A stretch of DNA of 64,000 nucleotides from Myrica gale (Eukaryota; Streptophyta; Magnoliopsida; Fagales; Myricaceae): contig OZ005621.1 in assembly GCA_963930655.1 (NCBI GenBank), forward strand, positions 8,667,001-8,731,000. Reading direction: 5' to 3'. Under the pieces are notes generated by a model. The model did no database searches and was not told the DNA's origin. It worked only from the letters and a program-made list of their open reading frames with translations. Of this stretch, positions 1 through 8,643 are shown in pieces. How positions within the stretch are numbered: the stretch's first letter is position 1; every line of letters starts with the position of its first letter. The position numbers and the translations under genes are program-made.

Positions 1-802
1 TCTCCAAAAGCCAAAAGGATGGGGGTGTGCGGAAATTAATAAGACTTTTTTAATGTAGAGCGACATGGTATGGACTCCGCTTGGCACTGATAATAATATG
101 GTATGGACTCCTAATCCAAACGGTCCTTTTGTGGAAGGTGAATTGGAAGAAATTATGGCTGCTTAATATGCATGAGAAATTGAAGCTCCTTTTGTGGAAG
201 GTGGCTTGGGACATTTTACCTACTCGCCATCAAATTGCACAACATTTGCATTCCTCCTTTTACGGTGATACATCTTGTCTTCTTTGTGGATATAGCTTGG
301 AATCCACACATTACCTGCTTTTTGTATGCTCCTATACTCGGCAGATATGGCGCTTGTCCCCGTGAAATTTAAATGTGGTTTTTTCTTCCACAACGTTCTA
401 TTTCCAACTGGATTCAATGCATATTAGACCCCTCTCGATTCCTTCAGATTGCAGCCAGTGAATGCCACTCTTTTTCGACTTTTTGCTGTTCTGCTATTGG
501 ATTTGGTGTGGATAGCTAGGAATAGGTTTTTGCATGATAATGTTCGTTCTGAACCCTCTGCTCTTCTTCAGCAAGTTTTACATGCACAAAAGGAACATTT
601 AGCTGCATGGGGGTTTTCTCCTCGTTTTCTTCGAACCGTTCCATGACACTCATTTCTCCCATGCATTACTACGGCGTGTGACTTTTGATGTTGTTGCTCG
701 CCCTTCTTTTTCTATGGGAGCCGCTATTCTCTATCATTCCAATTTTAGCAGAGCTCTGGGAATTCTGCGGATAAGTAATCGGCAGCCTGGGCGGGGGGTG
801 GG

Positions 803-1395
803 GAAGGAATAATATTTCTGGATTCGGGAATTAAATTCATTATAGATAGGACTTACTCTTTTATAAGATGTCATGTCGCCACTCGGACTCGAACCGAGAT
901 GCTATAGCACTGCTTCCTAAGAGCAACGAGTCTACCGATTTCACCATAGCAGCTTGTTTGAAATCATAATAACTTATTTAAATTCAATATGGGCAGTTGG
1001 TCAGATCTAGTATGGATCGTACATGGACGGTAGTTGGAGTCGGCGGCTCTCCTAGGGATCCCTCATCTGGGGAAGAGGATCAAGTTGGCCCTTGCGAACA
1101 GCTTGATGCACTATCTCCCTTCAACCCTTTGAGCGAAATGCGGCAAAAGGAAGGACCAGAATATTTCTGAGGACTCTTCTGCGGCAACGTTGTTTCTTTT
1201 TTTTTTCAAATCCAAAGAATTCTTCTTAATTTATACGTAGGTCATCGATTCAACATTAGATAAAAAAGAGGGGTTGAAATACTCAATTTTTTTCAATAAA
1301 TATAAATAAATTGAAAAAATCAAAAGAAAGGGTACCGATTGAACTACAATCCCAGGAAAATTAGGTGTACAGCCTTCAAATTCGAGCTTGGACAT
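803..1395. other. Mosaic nuclear plastid DNA insertion (NUPT)
   Basis: At least three plastid segments that are not adjacent in plastomes are joined here. First, 805-987 is the trnL-UAG gene with its flanks. Second, about 988-1155 matches, from memory, the plastid rRNA-operon spacer (GATCGTACATGGACGGTAG; CAACCCTTTGAGCGAAATGC). Third, about 1156-1395 is AT-rich plastid spacer ending in GATTGAACTACAATCCC, which looks like the 5' end of trnD-GUC on the opposite strand. The block falls inside the RNase H domain of the LINE and splits it. The exact junctions, and the plastid source of the third segment, need an alignment to a plastome. Confidence 0.82.
874..953 (-). pseudogene. trnL-UAG: Plastid-derived tRNA-Leu(UAG) copy, probably dead
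   Basis: On the minus strand the sequence has the leucine-type long variable arm, an anticodon loop containing TAG (GCTCTTAGGAAGC) and the TTCGAGTCC T-loop of plastid trnL-UAG. The acceptor stem no longer pairs cleanly: GCTGCTA against TGGCGAC gives a C-A mismatch and G-T wobbles. Several other positions also differ from the plastid gene as I remember it. It lies within the NUPT and has no sign of nuclear use. Confidence 0.85.
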
Positions 1396-1842
1396 AACGC
1401 TTTTTGACTACTGATCCTTTAATTGGTGAGGTTGCAACTGCTCATTTGGTGTTATCTAACGCGGCTGATTTGAAACTTTCTAGTTTACTTTTTCACGAAG
1501 ACTCGGCATCAGTCATGGAATGCATTCTTCTTACTCATCTTCAGGGTTCTTCAGCTAGCAAGTGGTTTCCGTGGAAAATTGCATCTCTTTCTCAGTCTTC
1601 ATCCTTTATTTCTCTCAATCCCTTTCTTTTATCCCTCCAAAAATTTTCGAGCGAACAACTTGGACGCTCACTCTGTACTCTGTAGAAGCCTGGGCGGCTG
1701 CCCACTCATTCATTGGAGATGTTCTCGATTCTTTTCTTCTCAACCGTGACCTATGAAAGTTCAATGGGTCAAACCTCTCTAATTTTCTTTTTTTTTTCCT
1801 TTTTTGTGTGTTTGTCTTGCTTTTCGAGTCTCTTCTTGTATT

Positions 1843-2231
1843 CAGAGGCGGAGCCAGGGGGTGCGGGTGGGGGCGACCGCCCCACTGGCTCCAAAACTCC
1901 ATTGATTTTTTTTTTTTTTTGGGATTTTAAGAAGAAGGTCTGCCCCCACTGGCCCAGCCGCCTAGGCCTGCCCACAGGGCCAGTGGGGGCAGTGGGGGCT
2001 AAACATCGCTGAACCAGGGAACTGAATATTTTATGATTTTCAGAGGCGGAGCCAGGGGGTGCGGGTGGGGGCGACCGCCCCCACTGGCTCCAAAACTCCA
2101 TTGAATTTTTTTTTGTTTTGGGATTTTTAAGAAGAAGGTCTGCCCCCACTGGCCCAGCCACCCAGGACTGCCCACAGGGCCAGTGGGGGCTAAACATCGC
2201 TGAACCAGGGAACTGAATATTTTATGATTTT
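1843..2231. repeat. Tandem duplication of the hAT A left terminus
   Basis: A unit of about 190-198 bp occurs twice head to tail (1843-2040 and 2041-2231). Each copy begins with the CAGAGGCGGAGCC terminal repeat and ends with TGAATATTTTATGATTTT. The first copy has one extra CAGTGGGGG. The duplication includes the terminal inverted repeat, so there are two possible left ends for a transposase to cut. Confidence 0.9.
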
Positions 2232-2278
2232 ATTGTGGTTCTTGTATGGGCAATAAGAGTGTTGTTTGCTGTTTGTAG

Positions 2279-2339
2279 GATGATTCCGCACAAGACCAAG
2301 CGCGGAGCAGCCGCACTTGCTCGATTTAAGGCCTATGAA
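2279..2339 (+). pseudogene. RPL13A: Captured exon of ribosomal protein L13a (uL13)
   Basis: The exon translates as MIPHKTKRGAAALARFKAYE, nearly the conserved uL13 segment MIPHKTKRGAAALARLKAYEG. A pyrimidine-rich stretch and TTTGTAG precede it and a GTACCG donor follows it, so the intron borders were kept. The next AG-bounded sequence downstream (about 2891) starts GGTGTT, which would encode the expected GV, then turns into unrelated sequence. Only this one exon remains, so it cannot make the ribosomal protein. Confidence 0.85.
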
Positions 2340-3163
2340 GTACCGGGTAATCCCTTTCCTTCGATAATTTTCTCCGAACAATCTTGTTGGATTTCCTCTT
2401 TCCATATACACAATCACTGTTAATAAGCTTAAGTTTGGAATTCATGTTTTTAATCTTCAGTGGTTGATGTAGATTTTTTTTAAAGATCTGAGAACGTTAG
2501 AGAAGGGGTTTTCCATTTCGTATCTACCTGATCTGAATCGCTGCAAGGAAATGTAGGAAAATGGAAAGAAAATAGTGAGATTTTACCTTTTATTTTACTC
2601 TTCATGGAAACGAACGTAATAATCCAATCGATTATGTTAAGGTGGAGTTTGAATATTTCTGCGCGATTAGATAAACATCAATCTTCTTAGTATCGGATTG
2701 CGCGTACCTTTTCTTTTCAAATTTTTCCTCCATGTTTTTTTTTGGCTGCAAACAAACGGGTCTTTGTTTACTGTACTGTTGAACTAGTTTTCTCTTTAAC
2801 CATAATTCAAAAAATAGGGCTTGTTAATAATTAAATTTAGGTCCAACTCTCGTAAAGGGTAATAATGATTAAGCTAGGGCTTTGATTCAGGGTGTTGAGG
2901 AAGAAAGATCAATATGGGTTTCAGGGGCGGACCCAAGCCCGGGCGAGCCTGGGCGGCCGCCCGGGGTCCGCCCCTAAAAAAAAAATTAATTATTTTTTTT
3001 TAAAAAAAATAAAAATTAATGTATTTTTTAAAAAAAAAAAATTAAGTTGGCCTGGGCCACCCTGGTTGGCCCAGGCCAACATAAGCCCGCCCGGGTGACT
3101 CTCTGAGTAGTAAATGAGAAAACGAACATCGTTTTTGAGCTTTCACTTTTAATGGGAATAGGA

Positions 3164-3400
3164 TCTGCAAAGATAAAAATCACATTTGAGAAAACATTTG
3201 TAAAGTAAAGGCGAGTGGAATTGTGGAAACTTGTCACAGACTCACAACTACCACCATTCGAGATACCGCGGATTCCAGATGTGTTAAGGCCTCCATCAAA
3301 TACTGGAAGTGGTGAATTTGAAGTCACGTATCTCGATGCAGATACCCACATTACCAGAGGAGACGAAGACGAGCTTAGAGTTTTTGTTATTGCGTAATAC
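3164..3400 (+). pseudogene. Captured 3' end of a fibrillin/PAP gene
   Basis: One frame reads SAKIKITFEKTFVK, a stop, and then from 3215 through FEIPRIPDVLRPPSN, GEFEVTYLDADTHITRGD and ELRVFVIA to a natural TAA at 3398-3400. This is the C-terminal part of the plastid lipid-associated protein/fibrillin domain, including the TYLD-D-ITRG-G-L-VFV pattern. The internal TAA at 3206-3208 and the lack of upstream exons make it a gene fragment. It lies wholly inside hAT B, so it was captured by that transposon or an ancestor of it. Which fibrillin paralogue it came from cannot be decided here. Confidence 0.85.
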
Positions 3401-4183
3401 CTTTGCATGAGCACTTTCTGCATTCTCAGTTCCTGCTTCTGTTGGTACTATAGTTTTTTCCCTTCCATTTTACAGGAGCAGTCTTTTTTTTTTGTTTACT
3501 TTTTTTTTAGGAGGAAGGTGATGTAGTACAATTAAGAATAATTTACCCATAGTACTATTGTAAATATATCATATATAAATTGAAACTCTACCTTATATTA
3601 ATATGCAGTTCTAATGACTTTCTTTTCCTCCCCATTTTCCAGTAAAATGCATATAGACTCCCTAATATCTGGGTAGATCACATTGATTGTTTGGTTTTTC
3701 AATGTTTCTTCTAATGACATCCATATAGTGTGAATGTGTTTTAATCAGTCACTTTCATCCCTCTCTTATAGTAAATTCCTATTTATTTCAATTATGCTTG
3801 CACTTTTTTATTATTACAGATAATTATGCTCGCACTCAGTTATTGTTCTTTATAGACAATTATGTTCCTATATTGCTGGGAAATAAATTATGCAGCAAAT
3901 TAAATATTTACTTGTTAATTTATTGTTCTTTATGTGGATTTGTGTAGTGAAGATCAAAATCCATTGCTGGAAGCACATTTGAACTTTGCCAATATACTTG
4001 CTTATTTGCTGGAAGGACATTTGCGGTAGGTAATCTCATTTCTTTAAAACTTTTTTTCATTTCTTACTTAACTCTAGGTTGGATTGTGAAGGAAACCGGA
4101 GGAAGAGATTTTATTTGTGTAGTAGTTTTTAGGTTGGATTGTGATGTTGTTGAGCCTAGGACAACCTTAGTTGAGCCCAATTT

Positions 4184-4881
4184 TTGGAAGAAGTCAAAAC
4201 ATTTTGTCTGAATAATTTTATCAATGTGTCCAATATGGAAAACATTATACAAACTCGCAGTCGTTCGAGGCTTGGAGGTCAAACAATTACTTATTTGCAT
4301 TATTTTCGTGTAGAAGTCTTATGTCAGGTTATTGATTTGATTGCTCAGGAGATGAATAATCGTTTCACAAAAACAAGTATAAAGTTACTTATTTGCATAA
4401 CATGTCTTGATCCAAGGGACTCATTCTCAACATTTGATATTGATAGATTTTGTCGTCTTGTTGAATTTTACCCTGAAGATTTCTCAACAATTGATCGTGT
4501 GGTACTTAGAGATCAGCTTGACACCTGCATTAGAGATGTTAGAAGAACTAATTTTTTTCTGGGCTTCAAGATATTGGAACTCTTGCTGTGAAGATGGTTG
4601 AGACCAGAAAGAATATTTTGTATCTATTGGTTTATCTTCTTATAACGTTGGCATTGGTCTTACCGGTTACGACTGCAACCGTTGAGAGAGTGTTATCTGC
4701 GATGAAAATTATCAAGACTGATTTGTGTAATTAGATGAGAGATGATTGGATGAATGATTGCATGGTAGTGTACATCGAGCAGGAAATTTTTGAAACTATT
4801 GAGAATGAAGTCATTTTGCGACGTTTTCAGAAGATGCACAACCGTAGGATCCAATTGTCTCCTCTCAGTCGTAGTACATAG
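4184..4881 (+). pseudogene. hAT transposase C-terminal remnant (dimerisation domain)
   Basis: Bases 4184-4591 encode MENIIQTRSRSRLGGQ, then FRVEVLCQVIDLIAQEMNNRF and CLDPRDSFSTFDIDRFCRLVEFYP. After a frame change the reading continues as LAVKMVETRKNILYLLVYLL and VTTATVERVLSAMKIIKTDL. This is the hAT C-terminal dimerisation block of the DUF4371 / zinc-finger MYM-like transposase group. A stop follows TDLCN, and translatable sequence (MRDDWMNDCMVVYIEQEIFE) goes on to TAG at 4879-4881. The N-terminal zinc finger and most of the catalytic domain are missing, so no active transposase is made. Confidence 0.88.
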
Positions 4882-5041
4882 TACGGTATGTGTAATTCAA
4901 TATTTTTTTTATGTTTTTAGTCTTTAATATTTTGATATTGTAACTCTAAGACAATTTTTTACATTACGTATACAAAAAAATTTCCGTTATTTTACTTTAA
5001 AAGTTCGCCCGGGTTAATTTTCATTCCTGGTTCCGCCACTG

Positions 5042-5317
5042 ATGGGTTTTATAATGGAGTTTGCAGAGAATTTTATTCTAAAGTTGATGGAGGACCCTAA
5101 GGAGAGGGATAGAAAGTTCAGGGAGCACGTGTATGCGGTGAAGGATCGGTGCAAAAAGACAAAGGAGATGTGGAGCTACCCTATCCGGCCTTATGGGTTC
5201 TGGACCTTCTAGCGCCACAATGCTCAGCTGAGATGGGATGCTCAGATTAGCCAGGTTCCTGGTCGGAGGGACCCGTATGATGACCTCCTTCAGCACGTCC
5301 ATGACACTCCCAAATGA
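5042..5317 (+). pseudogene. Captured fragment of a small conserved plant protein, function unknown
   Basis: The frame starts with ATG at 5042: MGFIMEFAENFILKLMEDPK, RKFREHVYAVKDRCKKTKEM, WSYPIRPYGFWTF, then TAG at 5210-5212. It continues RHNAQLRWDAQISQVPGRRD PYDDLL to TGA at 5315-5317, 91 codons in all. The regular charged pattern and the aromatic YGFWTF-RHN core look like a real protein, but I cannot name it. The in-frame TAG at codon 57 makes the copy defective. Its ATG sits in the target duplication of hAT B. Within hAT A it lies next to the RPL13a fragment, with a junction near 2897. Confidence 0.6.
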
Positions 5318-6720
5318 ATGGATAAGGTTGTATTCTCTGCTATTGTTGAATTTGCTGTGACCTATAGTGGTTGTGATGTGGTGTGGAACAATTTCTATGC
5401 CATTAGCTTTAGTCATCCTGATTGTGTATGTTTTCAGGTGGTATTTTGCGTGATTCTTTCAGAATATGAAACTAGCTAAGAAATATAAGGGACCCCTTTT
5501 AAACTGTTGGACACGGAATTGGATGGAAAGAACACATTAAAAGGTGTCTTTTCTGTTTTAACGGTATGTAAACTGGTTGAGCTTGGACAAATTTAGAGTT
5601 TCTGAGTGACGCAGTTATTCAAACACTGGATTGCCCTTTGGTGATCAACTTACTAGAAGGCTTTGTGTTGTGGACCTTAGACGTCTAAAAGCATCTTAAA
5701 GACATCCATGATGGCATGATGAGACATATATGAGGAGTTTTTGCTGAGGAAAAAGCTAGGAATTCAGAGCTAAATAAGTGAAGTTGTGTATCTACTTCTT
5801 TTTTAAATTTTTCTCTGTTTTCTCCTAACATCACACTTAGGAATATGTTTATCAGCTTTGTTTGTTTTAATAGGAAAACTCCCCTGCTCAACCGAGACTG
5901 GTCTACGATTCTATTAGATTGTTTGAGATCGTCTGGAGATCCATAATAGGCAGAGCCATTGATTATCTTGATATCTCTTTATTGGCAGTTTAATTGTGGC
6001 ACTGTCAGGGATTTGCTTTGGACGATAAAACCGCCTTCTGAAGTCAATTTTAATTATGTGAAGTCAATTTGAAAATACTTTCAAAAGCACCAAATTTATC
6101 CAATGTTGTACTTGCGAAATCCTTCCTTCCAATTTCGGCCTTTTCTTATCATGTTATGTACTTCGGTTAATGTAGGAGGGAAACTATGATCACATCTGTT
6201 GATCATCGGAGTTGGCTAATGTCTATCTGCTATGGATTAATTTGTTTCCATTGAGTATACTAAGCATAATACTGTTAGTCTTTTAATGAACATCTCTTTT
6301 ACACTGATGCTTAACAAACATGGTACTAAGGTGTGTGCTGCTTTCATTGAGTTTTATTAACAATTTACACTTCCTCACTTCAATGGAATTAGAAGCTAGG
6401 AACTTTCAATCGGGATGCCACTTCCAAGTTTGATTCAATATACAGCCTGTTTTATAAAAATCATTTCAAATCTTATTCTTGAAGTTGAAGTACTGTCTTG
6501 TACCCATTGCATGGTCCATTGGGGCATCATATCTGAAGCTATGGTGTGAGTTTCACTGATTTTGTTTTCCTGATACAGAGATCTTACATGCCTTCTGCTC
6601 AGTGAATGGAAACACTTTTCTGAATGAAGATGGTGGGAGAAATTTAATCTTGATGTTCTGTGGTATTTGAGTACAACGTTTGTGGAGAAGGAATATGTTG
6701 GTTTGTATTACCTGAAAAAT
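5318..6720. other. Interior of hAT A, no recognised gene
   Basis: This is AT-rich sequence between the captured gene fragment and the right end of hAT A. It may be the 3' flank or intron sequence of the captured gene. I find no convincing coding segment in any frame. Confidence 0.5.
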
Positions 6721-6872
6721 CATGACTTATCAGGGAGTTCGCCCCTCCTCAAATTGTGTTCTGGATCCGCCACTGCTTGTATTTTGGTTTTCTCCTTCTT
6801 TAACGCGGTTGCTTTGTGGTTTTGTATTAGTACTTTCAATATATAACCTTTCGCCTTTTTTAAAAAAAAAAA

Positions 6873-7438
6873 GACATGAAGATATTAAACTATGCATAAA
6901 GAATCATTTCACAAATCATAAACGGTCTCCGTTATGGGATCCGATAAGATTCGACACGTTGTGTTTGGTTGGCCCGTTTGCACGTAAATCCCAGTTCTAT
7001 AGATCATATCCGATAATCTATCCGGAACTGGTCCTGGCGATAGTGGCTTCCGTATCTCCTTATTTTTTAAGGTTTTCTGATTAGATTTGTCCATAAGGCT
7101 TCTGATTCGTGTTGAACTTTGGAGTGTTATGGGATTCTGGCGGAGTTTTGTACTCTGAGCTGGACGTGCCAAGAAAAAAAAAACAAAAAGAGTGAGCTGA
7201 CGTGGCCATACCTGTGGTATTTTGGATCTCACCCTTAAAAAAAATCTATTAAATGTAATAATAATAAATAGAATACTTTTCGTCTTACTCTCTATTCTTC
7301 ATGCCTGTCTAATGGGCAAAGAGAGAAATAGGATGACGCTTATTAGCTAGTTACTAGGACAAAGAAGGAGAAATACCATATTCAAGATAAAGATAAAAGG
7401 AAAAAAAATATATAATTTTCATCACTATTGAGATTTTT
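6873..7438. other. Intergenic, nothing recognised
   Basis: Unremarkable AT-rich sequence after the LINE poly-A tail. Open frames across it are short and resemble nothing I know. Confidence 0.4.
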
Positions 7439-7515
7439 ATACTTTACACTCAAATTATCAATTTCGTTTTCTTTCACTCTTCAATTATTAAAAGTTTACA
7501 CCTTGCACCTCTAAC

Positions 7516-8428
7516 TAGGGGCGGAGAGAGGGGGGAGCGGGAGGGGGCAGCCGTCCCCCCCCCCCTCAGTTCTAAAAAAAATCACCATTTGTTGGTTTGT
7601 AGTGATAAATTTACCCAAGCTCCCCCTCCCCCCGTCAGTTCTAAAAAAAATCACTATTTGTTGATTTGTAGTGATAAATGTTGTGGAGGAGAATAGAATA
7701 AGGCCGAGCCAAGAGCATTATGGTTGCGTGGTGGACTTGCTTGCAAGAGCAGGCTGCTTAACTGATGCAATTGAATTTGCTAACAAATTTTTGGCAGGGA
7801 CGGGTCCAAATGTTTGGAGAGCTTTGCTTAGTGGATGCCTGTTTCATATGGCAAGACACGATCAAGTATTGAAATAGGAAGACTAATAAGGAAACTGCCC
7901 TGAAAATTATGAAGTGGACACTAAATGATAGTTCGGATAGAATCTATGCAATGCATTCCAAATTTTGTAGCAAGTCGTGCACAATTAAACTAAATGACCA
8001 AGTGGGTGATTGATAGGTGTTGGAAATAGATACTTGCAGGATTCTCAATGGTTCTTCTGATATTAATTATTTGTTCATGACTGCATAGTTAGGGCCTTCC
8101 GGTTGTAGTTGTTTCTAGAACAGAGTATTCTTGACGCAAGTTTCCCATCTTTTGTTGTATTTGGGCAGTGTCCAATTAATTACTCACAAATTATTAGGAC
8201 AGGGATAGAGTTCAATGGAGTTTCTAGACTATTGTGGCAATGATTGATCAAAGATGAAATCTTATTGATGTTTTTATCAACTAGCTTTGGATTTGAAAGC
8301 CTTAGCGTGGTGGGCAACTGCATTGGTAGAGTGATAGCTGAACTAGACGTGTTTCAACTGCATTGGCCATATTATTTAAAATAATGTTCGTTTCTGCCCC
8401 CTATACAAAATTTCTGGCTCCGCCATTG
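7516..8428 (+). mobile_element. hAT element C carrying a PPR gene fragment (Pack-hAT)
   Basis: Ends TAGGGGCGGAGAGAGG and CAATGGCGGAGCCAGA (right end, reverse complement) are bounded by the perfect 8-bp target duplication CCTCTAAC (7508-7515 and 8429-8436). At 913 bp with no transposase it is non-autonomous. Near the left end a segment (CAGTTCTAAAAAAAATCAC to GTAGTGATAAAT) occurs twice, at about 7567-7610 and 7635-7679. This is a terminal tandem duplication like the one in hAT A. The interior carries a PPR gene piece at 7671-7877. Confidence 0.88.
7671..7877 (+). pseudogene. Captured PPR protein C-terminal (E-motif) fragment
   Basis: The translation contains VVEENRIRPSQEHYGCVVDL, LARAGCLTDAIEFANKF and PNVWRALLSGCLFHMARH. 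This is the end of the last PPR motif and the start of the E motif of a plant PLS-class PPR protein (HYGCVVDLLARAG, then W-ALLSGC). It is not a copy of the nearby MEF35-like gene, whose equivalent segment reads HYTCFLDLLSRSG. There is no start region, no full repeats and no DYW domain. A stop follows at 7875-7877, with weakly similar sequence beyond it. Confidence 0.85.
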
Positions 8429-8643
8429 CCTCTAACGGTTAATTTGGACAGAAATTGCTATTTTAATTTACACAAATATACGTCATACAAAATACAATTA
8501 TAAAAAATATGAAAGTAAAATTATCATTTCATTGAACTAAAATAATAATTTTCATCTAAATTAATGATTTGGTGCAAAGTGTAAACGATTGATAGTTAAG
8601 GGGGCAAAATATAACAAATTGATAGTTTATGGTGCAAAGTATT

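Larger units (their letters stand above)
2922..5041 (+). mobile_element. hAT element B (transposase remnant plus fibrillin fragment)
   Basis: Inverted ends CAGGGGCGGACCCAAG and CAGTGGCGGAACCAGG are bounded by a perfect 8-bp target duplication, ATGGGTTT (2914-2921 and 5042-5049). It inserted into hAT A, precisely at the start codon of the gene fragment now at 5042. The element is 2120 bp long. Its left 180 bp is GC-rich with CCCGGGCG repeats and A/T runs, and its right end has GTTCGCCCGGG. It contains a fibrillin (plastid lipid-associated protein) gene end at 3164-3400 and the C-terminal part of its own transposase at 4184-4881. Bases 3401-4180 are AT-rich with nothing I recognise. Confidence 0.93.
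1843..6775 (+). mobile_element. hAT element A carrying host gene fragments (Pack-hAT)
   Basis: Terminal inverted repeats read CAGAGGCGGAGCCAGG at the left and CAGTGGCGGATCCAGA at the right (reverse complement). They are flanked by a perfect 8-bp target duplication, CTTGTATT, at 1835-1842 and 6776-6783, the hAT hallmark. The host site is the 3' UTR of the LINE. I see no transposase of its own, so it is non-autonomous. Inside lie an exon of ribosomal protein L13a (2279-2339), hAT element B (2922-5041) and a fragment of another plant gene (5042-5317). The left terminus is tandemly duplicated. The internal sequence keeps introns, so the fragments were copied at the DNA level and not through mRNA. 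Confidence 0.87.
1..6872 (+). mobile_element. LINE (L1-type) 3' portion, interrupted by a NUPT and a hAT
   Basis: This is the 3' end of an L1-like non-LTR retrotransposon; its 5' part lies outside the window. Bases 81-365 encode a reverse-transcriptase zinc-binding domain (CLLCGY, then H and C spaced as in zf-RVT). Bases 449-760 encode the usual linker with LDLVWIARNRFLHD. A plant RNase H-like domain starts near 690 and resumes at about 1404 (GEVATAHLVLSNAADLKLSSLL, then DSASVMECI); its last part, near 1690-1756 (WAAAHSF), is in another frame. The 3' UTR runs to 1842 and continues after the hAT at 6784. It ends in an A-run at 6862-6872, the expected LINE tail. Reading frames are broken by stops and frameshifts, so the copy is dead. 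The two interruptions (about 803-1395 and 1843-6775) came after the LINE inserted. Confidence 0.85.
7439..8643. repeat. Fold-back (MITE-like) element split by Pack-hAT C
   Basis: The left arm, 7439-7515 (ACTTTACACT, AATTATCAATTTCG, GTTTACACCTTGCACC), is the inverted counterpart of the right arm, about 8560-8643 (GGTGCAAAGTGTAAAC, CAAATTGATAGTTTATGG, GTGCAAAGTAT). The arms pair over roughly 80 bp with mismatches. Element C at 7516-8428 interrupts it. A relative lies at 62736-63013. Confidence 0.7.

Noticed and set aside
874-953. A functional nuclear tRNA-Leu gene
   Set aside because: The sequence is the plastid trnL-UAG form inside a plastid mosaic, with acceptor-stem mismatches and no sign of nuclear selection.
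2279-2339. An expressed RPL13a gene
   Set aside because: Only one exon is present and it lies within hAT ends. The next segment diverges after two codons.
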